The translations under genes and the position numbers were made by a program. A DNA stretch of 25,013 nt from an uncultured Erysipelotrichaceae bacterium (GTDB lineage Bacteria; Bacillota_I; Bacilli_A; RF39; UBA660): positions 1-25,013 of the forward strand of contig CACZQV010000058.1 in NCBI GenBank assembly GCA_902783435.1, read 5' to 3'. This document shows positions 21,334 to 25,013 of the stretch, piece after piece; position 1 is the stretch's first letter, and the number at the start of each line of letters is the position of its first letter. A model generated the notes under the pieces. That model searched no databases, was not told the DNA's origin, and was given only the letters and a program-made list of their open reading frames with translations.

Positions 21334-21358
21334 AAAAAAGACTTAAAAAAAGTCTTTT
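21334..21358 (-). terminator. Terminator of the acidic-repeat lipoprotein gene
   Basis: A perfect 9-bp stem AAAAGACTT/AAGTCTTTT (21336-21344 and 21350-21358) with an A-rich loop, followed on the minus strand by TTTTTTATG. It starts 3 nt after the stop codon. Confidence 0.85.
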
Positions 21359-21360
21359 AA

Positions 21361-22203
21361 TTATTCTGTAGCTACTACTGGTTGTTTCTTTTTTCCTTTA
21401 GATACAAGTACAACTATTAATACTATTACTCCTACTAGTAATACTACTCCTAGTGCTATACAGATATAAATTGTAGTCATATTATATAATTCAAATTCAA
21501 AATCAATACTTTGTGCTCCTGATGTAGTTAAATTCCATTTTAAATCTTTTCCATCATTAGTTACTTCAGTAGCATTATTACTTAATGCTTTATATGGTAA
21601 TTTAACATTAATTGACATATCCATACCAGACATCATACTACTATAATCATAATTATCAGTATCTAAATCTAAATCACTATCATCAGTATCTAAATCTAAA
21701 TCTAAATCATCATCTTTACTATCAATTAATAAGTCATCGTCATCATCATCAATTTCTTCTCTAAATTGACTATTAGAATTACCATTACTCATTTTACTAT
21801 CAGATGAATCAAATTTTAAGTTTGCAGTATATTTATTTTTAAATAAACCTTTTTTAACTTTAAATACTTTTTGATCACCTTTTTTAGTAATTGCAGATAA
21901 ACTATATTCTTTAGCATCACTTGAACTTATATAATCAATATTTTTAATTTCTTTTGAAATAGTAAATCCTTTCATGTTATCTTTATCATATTTTTCTACT
22001 TTGAAACCTTTATCTTTGATTTCTTTTAATTCTTTTTCATCGAATACATCTTTACCTTGTAGTAGACTTGAATTCATTGCATAGATCATTTCGAAATTCA
22101 TGGATTTATCTTTTCTGATTTCCATATTAACATTGTATTTAACACAACCAGTTAATAGTAATGTTACTACTAACAATACGACTACATTTCTTAGTTTTTT
22201 CAT
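21361..22203 (-). CDS. Lipoprotein with acidic Asp-rich repeat and C-terminal membrane helix (LppM/DUF3153-like)
   Basis: A 280-residue protein. The signal peptide ends in LLTGC with the lipidated Cys at 20, after which the outer-face domain begins VKYNVNMEIRKDKSMNFEMIY, which resembles LppM/DUF3153 proteins by eye. The region 150-187 is extremely acidic: DDDDDD, then repeats of the DLDLDTDD type, encoded by repeated ATC/AAATCT-type units at 21643-21755. A second beta-rich part (INVKLPYKAL, DFEFELY) is followed by a membrane helix at about 243-268 and a short basic tail KGKKKQPVVATE, so it would be held at both ends. I start at 22203, not at GTG 22209: AGGAG (22211-22215) is 7 nt from 22203 but only 1 nt from 22209. 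Its promoter is TGCTATAAT at 22233-22241. Confidence 0.82.
   Translation of the reverse strand: MKKLRNVVVLLVVTLLLTGCVKYNVNMEIRKDKSMNFEMIYAMNSSLLQGKDVFDEKELKEIKDKGFKVEKYDKDNMKGFTISKEIKNIDYISSSDAKEYSLSAITKKGDQKVFKVKKGLFKNKYTANLKFDSSDSKMSNGNSNSQFREEIDDDDDDLLIDSKDDDLDLDLDTDDSDLDLDTDNYDYSSMMSGMDMSINVKLPYKALSNNATEVTNDGKDLKWNLTTSGAQSIDFEFELYNMTTIYICIALGVVLLVGVIVLIVVLVSKGKKKQPVVATE
21643..21755. repeat. Asp-codon tandem repeat within the lipoprotein gene
   Basis: Read on the plus strand the block consists of repeats of atctaa, atcatc and catcat units, such as tctaaatctaaat. They encode D, DD and DLD runs. Repeat copy number of this kind often varies between strains, and all units are multiples of three so the frame is kept. 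Confidence 0.7.
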
Positions 22204-22232
22204 AAACACACTCCTTTATTTTTATTAATTTA

Positions 22233-22241
22233 ATTATAGCA
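22233..22241 (-). promoter_or_regulatory. Extended -10 promoter for the acidic-repeat lipoprotein
   Basis: TGCTATAAT on the minus strand, fused to the T-tract of the terminator at 22241-22269. Confidence 0.6.
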
Positions 22242-22269
22242 TAAAAAAATAGTCTGTCGACTATTTTTT
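22241..22269 (-). terminator. Terminator of the XRE gene at 22261, stop codon in the stem
   Basis: A perfect 11-bp stem AAAAAATAGTC/GACTATTTTTT (22244-22254 and 22259-22269), loop of 4. The TAG stop (22261-22263) lies in the 5' arm on the minus strand. Confidence 0.85.
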
Positions 22270-22737
22270 AATATTATATGAAAGTATACCACTAATTAGT
22301 AGACAAGGTATATCTACAAGTAATGTTTTAAATGATATATCTCTTAATACTGAATCATCCCATGGTCCTCTATATAACCAATTAAAATACATATTCATAA
22401 AGAATAAAACTATAAATATTACACTACATACTATAGTAACAATATTTAATAATTTTATAGTTATATCTACTTTCTTTTTTAAATTAATAAAATTTTCTTC
22501 TGCTTTAATCATATAATCATTCTCCTTTATCTTTTCTCCAGATAATAACTCATTAACATTAATATCTAATTCATTACATAAATCTTTTAATAAAGAATAA
22601 TCAGGCATTGTATTACCATTTTCCCATCTACTTATTGATTTTGATGTTACATTTAATTTTTCTGCTAATTGTTCTTGAGTAAGATTTTTATTCTTTCTAG
22701 ATTTCATAATAAACTTACCTATTTTCTTTTGATCCAT
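22261..22737 (-). CDS. XRE-family HTH regulator with two membrane segments
   Basis: A 158-residue protein. The first 66 residues form an XRE helix-turn-helix (LTQEQLAEKLNV, KSISRWENGNTMPDYSLLKDL) followed by NELLSGEKI, a sequence signature typical of this family in Bacillota. A Lys-rich linker leads to two membrane helices at about 94-118 (IKLLNIVTIVCSVIFIVLFFM) and 136-155. It has no large outer domain, unlike its paralogue at 20359-21243. It lies upstream of the lipoprotein gene that separates the two. AAGGAAGGATAAT precedes the ATG. The -10 is TATAAT at 22761-22766 with TGTAAA 17 nt upstream. No terminator separates it from the metallopeptidase gene, so some readthrough is possible. Confidence 0.85.
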   Translation of the reverse strand: MDQKKIGKFIMKSRKNKNLTQEQLAEKLNVTSKSISRWENGNTMPDYSLLKDLCNELDINVNELLSGEKIKENDYMIKAEENFINLKKKVDITIKLLNIVTIVCSVIFIVLFFMNMYFNWLYRGPWDDSVLRDISFKTLLVDIPCLLISGILSYNIKK

Positions 22738-22744
22738 ATTATCC

Positions 22745-22797
22745 TTCCTTTCATGAGTTAATTATATGATTTATATATTAATTTTTACAGGACAGAA
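22745..22797 (-). promoter_or_regulatory. Promoter and shared leader block of the XRE gene at 22261 (copy 2)
   Basis: On the minus strand TGTCCTGTAAAAATTAATAT is followed by ATATAATTAACT and TGAAAGGA. TGTAAA (22789-22784) and TATAAT (22766-22761) are 17 nt apart. The block matches copy 1 at 21251-21300 in order and in most bases. Confidence 0.5.
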
Positions 22798-22805
22798 ACT
22801 GAGAG

Positions 22806-23687
22806 TTACATAGTTTTATCAGATAAATTTAAAAGTTCACTCCAACTACCACTATCTAATATATAACTATTATCTAATTGTTTTAATTTATTACTTGTAT
22901 AATTTAAAAATTCATCTTTATTCTTACTATTTGATAATCCATATTCTATAGAACCTTTAATAATTTTTTTAATAACTTCTTCATTTGTTTCTTTTGAACT
23001 TAAATTTATTATATCTTCTCTTGTAATAGTATTTTGTTTTGATTCTAAGTCATTATAAAAATCAATTAATTCTTTTGTATCATGTGAAAAATATGCTTTT
23101 AATAATAAATCATTATCATATGATAATAATTCTGAGGCAACTACAAAAGGAGCATAATTTCCTGTATATTTATTATCTATTTTTGTCGCAAGCATTTCTG
23201 TAATACCTTCATTAAGTCCTTCGGCAGATATTTTTTGATAATAATTAGAGTCATCTAAATTTTTATCATAATAATCTATTTTAGTTCCTGTTTTAGTATA
23301 TGTTATACCTAATTCATCTAAATAATTATCTTTTTTGCTTGATAGAACGTGTAGATATTCATGAATAAATTGATGTGTATTAAAATTTGGTCTTAATACA
23401 ATTCCTGGAGTAATAGATAGTTTTTCTTTATCTACTGATATTATCATATTAGTTTTAAAAGCTCCACTACTATCTCTCATAGGAAGAGTCTTTATATTAC
23501 CATTATGCATACGTATACTATATTCACTATCATTTGATATTTGAATTAAAGCATCATCTATATCAACATCTTTTAAGACATCTTCACCTAAATTTAATTT
23601 TATATATGTATTTATACTATTAATTGTATTATTTAAATTATCTAAATTATTTTCTATTTCATTAAAACTATTATCTATTAATTTCAT
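22806..23687 (-). CDS. Zincin-like metallopeptidase, cytoplasmic
   Basis: A 293-residue protein with no signal peptide. HEYLH (109-113) is an HExxH zinc-binding motif in a helix (THQFIHEYLHVLSSKKD). About 45 residues on, LNEGITEML (158-166) provides candidate glutamate ligands (Glu160 or Glu164), as in gluzincin-type peptidases, and sits where that third ligand is expected. The N-terminal 45 residues form a helix of Asn/Leu heptad type (IENNLDNLNNTINSIN). The C-terminal third is helical and charged. I cannot name the family. It follows the reductase gene by 17 nt (start preceded by AGGTGAGATAAT), so the three genes 24881-22806 probably form one unit. Substrate unknown; other zincin families remain possible. 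The active-site residues look intact. Confidence 0.7.
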   Translation of the reverse strand: MKLIDNSFNEIENNLDNLNNTINSINTYIKLNLGEDVLKDVDIDDALIQISNDSEYSIRMHNGNIKTLPMRDSSGAFKTNMIISVDKEKLSITPGIVLRPNFNTHQFIHEYLHVLSSKKDNYLDELGITYTKTGTKIDYYDKNLDDSNYYQKISAEGLNEGITEMLATKIDNKYTGNYAPFVVASELLSYDNDLLLKAYFSHDTKELIDFYNDLESKQNTITREDIINLSSKETNEEVIKKIIKGSIEYGLSNSKNKDEFLNYTSNKLKQLDNSYILDSGSWSELLNLSDKTM

Positions 23688-23704
23688 ATTATCTCACCTA
23701 TTTA

Positions 23705-24400
23705 TTAAAATGGCTTTTTACCATCTAACCAACCTTGTTGTTTCCAGTAGTTAGAATCTGTTTTATTCCAACCATTTTTTTGAGTCATACCAAATATTTT
23801 AAAGAAGAATTTTGTTTTAAATACTACTTTTACATTGTTTAGCTTTTTCTTAATAGTATTAGCCTTTTTAGTAACTTGTTTTTTAATTTTATCTTTATCT
23901 TTATAATCTATGTAGTTACCACCCATTTTCATAGTAGTTACTCCATAATTATATGTTTTAGGTACTCCTAAATAGAATAAATTACTTTTTAAAAGTTTTG
24001 TAGTTTGTTTTACTCCACTACCTCCTGCAGTAGTTATAATTAAACCTATTTTATTAAACATAGATGCTTTAGGTCTATGTACTAACCACATATAAGCTAA
24101 ATGATCTAGTAATGCTTTCATACTAGCAGAACATGATCCTACAAATACTGGTGTTGCGAGTATTATTAAATCTGCTTTTTCTATTCTTTCTACAATACTT
24201 TTAACTTCTTTATAATGAGGACATTTATCTTCTCCATTTAAAATACAATTAGCACATCCTCCACAAAAATATTTAAAATCATTTGGAAGAACTATTTCAT
24301 CAAATGTATTATTTTTATCTTTAAATTCATCTAAAAACAAATCTACTATTGCTCTTGTATTACCTTTATGAGGTGTTCCTATTATTGTTAAAATATTCAT
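23705..24400 (-). CDS. Flavodoxin-fold reductase, iron-sulfur flavoprotein (Isf) type
   Basis: A 231-residue protein of the NADPH-dependent FMN reductase/flavodoxin group. The fold starts MNILTIIGTPHKGNTRAIVD (FMN phosphate loop GTPHKGNTR). Cys46, Cys49, Cys52 and Cys60 give the compact motif CxxCxxCx7C, as in iron-sulfur flavoproteins, where they bind a 4Fe-4S cluster. ATPVFVGSCSASMKALLDH (82-100) and TTAGGSG (123-129) are typical of the flavin-binding region. The last 40 residues (after KKLNNVKVVF) are an added Trp-rich tail (NGWNKTDSNYWKQQGWLDG). It would transfer electrons between a flavin, its cluster and an unknown partner. ATG follows AAAGGAGAAGTAAT, and the gene begins 1 nt after the stop of the GNAT gene, so the two are coupled. 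Confidence 0.85.
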   Translation of the reverse strand: MNILTIIGTPHKGNTRAIVDLFLDEFKDKNNTFDEIVLPNDFKYFCGGCANCILNGEDKCPHYKEVKSIVERIEKADLIILATPVFVGSCSASMKALLDHLAYMWLVHRPKASMFNKIGLIITTAGGSGVKQTTKLLKSNLFYLGVPKTYNYGVTTMKMGGNYIDYKDKDKIKKQVTKKANTIKKKLNNVKVVFKTKFFFKIFGMTQKNGWNKTDSNYWKQQGWLDGKKPF

Positions 24401-24401
24401 A

Positions 24402-24881
24402 TTACTTCTCCTTTAAATCACATATCATTATGTATTCTTCTTCATTTTCATCTATTATTTTAAAGCCTACTTTTTTATACATATTAACTGCATAATTTTT
24501 CTTTTGAACTGCGAGTGATGTTTTTTGATAACCTTTTTCTTTTAAAAGTTTTTTCATTTCATTCATTAATTTAGTTCCTATACCTTTAGATCTATATTCT
24601 TCATATAATGAGATTGCGAGTGATGGAGTATTATTATCTATATGACCATAATCATTCATTATTCTACTCCAACAGGCACCTATTATTTTATTATTATCTA
24701 AAGCTACTAAACAGTTATCATCTTTCATACCAAAGTTTTTTATATATACTTGAAGTTCTTTATTTTTAATGATATTTCTAGGTGGTTTTTCTATTCCTTC
24801 AGGTATAAATATTGCTTCATATAGGAAGTCTTCTAATACTTGATATTCATTTTCTTTTATTTTTCTTATTACTATATTCAT
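24402..24881 (-). CDS. GNAT-family N-acetyltransferase
   Basis: A 159-residue GNAT enzyme. The acetyl-CoA site is EEYRSKGIGTKLMNEMKKL, preceded by the strand SLAISL; KKNYAVNMYKKVGFKII is the family's motif B. The N-terminus MNIVIRKIKENEYQVLEDFL is typical of GNATs of this kind. The acceptor is unknown. It is the first gene of a unit with the reductase and the metallopeptidase; the reductase start is 1 nt away. ATG follows GAAGTGATG, with TGTTATAAT at 24900-24908 just after the terminator of the upstream gene. Confidence 0.88.
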   Translation of the reverse strand: MNIVIRKIKENEYQVLEDFLYEAIFIPEGIEKPPRNIIKNKELQVYIKNFGMKDDNCLVALDNNKIIGACWSRIMNDYGHIDNNTPSLAISLYEEYRSKGIGTKLMNEMKKLLKEKGYQKTSLAVQKKNYAVNMYKKVGFKIIDENEEEYIMICDLKEK

Positions 24882-24899
24882 ATCATCACTTCCATAAGT

Positions 24900-24908
24900 A
24901 TTATAACA
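24900..24908 (-). promoter_or_regulatory. Extended -10 promoter for the GNAT-reductase-peptidase unit
   Basis: TGTTATAAT on the minus strand, fused to the T-tract of the terminator at 24908-24935. The hexamer ends 18 nt from the ATG at 24881. Confidence 0.6.
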
Positions 24909-24935
24909 TAAAAAAAGAAGATATTAATCTTCTTT
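24908..24935 (-). terminator. Terminator of the right-edge gene, stop codon in the loop
   Basis: A perfect 9-bp stem AAAGAAGAT/ATCTTCTTT (24914-24922 and 24927-24935) with loop TAAT, T-run after it on the minus strand. The TAA stop (24924-24926) is the loop itself. Confidence 0.85.
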
Positions 24936-25013
24936 AGTCATTACTTTTTTAGACCATGTTCTCTTACCACATTTAGGGCATTTTAGATATCTTGTTGTAG
25001 ACATATGTGGTGC
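24924..25013 (-). CDS. C-terminal end of a small protein with a CPKC zinc-ribbon half
   Basis: Only 29 residues and the stop are in the window: it ends APHMSTTRYLKCPKCGKR then TWSKKVMTKED. A CxxC pair followed by Gly-Lys is one half of a zinc ribbon; the other half may lie upstream or there may be none. An internal Met (residue 4 of the fragment) could also be the true start of a very short protein, but the frame is open to the edge. Small cytoplasmic zinc-ribbon proteins of this kind are common in Bacillota and unnamed. The last codons form the terminator stem. Confidence 0.6.
   Translation of the reverse strand, partial: APHMSTTRYLKCPKCGKRTWSKKVMTKED

Noticed and set aside
21643..21755. 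CRISPR array or regulatory repeat
   Set aside because: The repeats are short, code for Asp in frame and have no spacers, so it is a coding repeat.
22204..22209. GTG start of the acidic lipoprotein at 22209
   Set aside because: AGGAG is 1 nt from it, too near; ATG 22203 has a 7-nt spacing and starts the signal peptide with MKK.
13423..25013. Riboswitch or long structured leader
   Set aside because: Leaders are short throughout (usually under 60 nt), and no conserved aptamer pattern was recognised.
1..25013. Evidence that TGA is read as tryptophan or glycine
   Set aside because: All genes are full length with TGA counted as stop, and the Trp codons checked are TGG. Only the absence of TGA as stop is supported.

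Overview
The window is very AT-rich, uses TGG for tryptophan in every case I checked, and packs 25 of its 26 protein genes (plus one tRNA) on the minus strand with short gaps. The order tkt - sirA-like - yneF matches what I know from Bacillus (tkt, sirA/yneE, yneF). Together with small XRE/membrane regulators, lipoproteins and SD-led genes this points to a low-GC Bacillota of the class Bacilli, perhaps a gut lineage of the Erysipelotrichales/RF39 kind. That placement is an inference. No phage, IS, CRISPR array, rRNA or replication origin is visible.

Layout, reading the minus strand from the right edge. A fragment of a small Cys-rich protein ends at 24924. It is followed by a GNAT acetyltransferase, an iron-sulfur-flavoprotein-like reductase and a zincin-like metallopeptidase (24881-22806). 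Next comes a lipoprotein with an acidic repeat, flanked by two paralogous XRE-HTH membrane regulators (22737-20359). Then a DUF4428-type protein, two overlapping PlsC-like acyltransferases, an HSL-type hydrolase, and a DUF1003 membrane protein overlapping a lipoprotein (20327-16087). The only plus-strand gene, a small acidic protein, lies at 15860-16075. Beyond it are an unknown protein, tRNA-Thr(CGT) directly ahead of a GNAT gene, a transglutaminase-like protein, an SDR dehydrogenase, an HTH + P-loop kinase-like + CYTH fusion protein, a ClpX-like AAA+ protein, a P-type Ca2+-ATPase-like pump, transketolase, a SirA-like protein, two paralogous N-anchored surface proteins, YneF (UPF0154) and the 5' part of uvrC.

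How it works together. Most units are one to three genes. Many end in a perfect AT-rich hairpin that begins inside the last codons, often with the stop codon in the loop or stem. Its U-tract runs into an extended -10 promoter (TGnTATAAT) for the next gene. Leaders are often very short, and many start codons sit 3-5 nt after a GGTGATA-type ribosome binding site. Among 26 visible stop codons there are 21 TAA, 5 TAG and no TGA.

The strongest candidates for undescribed biology are the HTH-kinase-CYTH fusion with a perfect inverted repeat in its promoter (11213-12592), the SirA-like protein whose neighbourhood has been interrupted by two surface-protein genes, the ClpX-like ATPase with an unrecognised N-terminal half, and the genome-style features (no UGA stops, terminator/promoter fusion, GGTGATA leaders).
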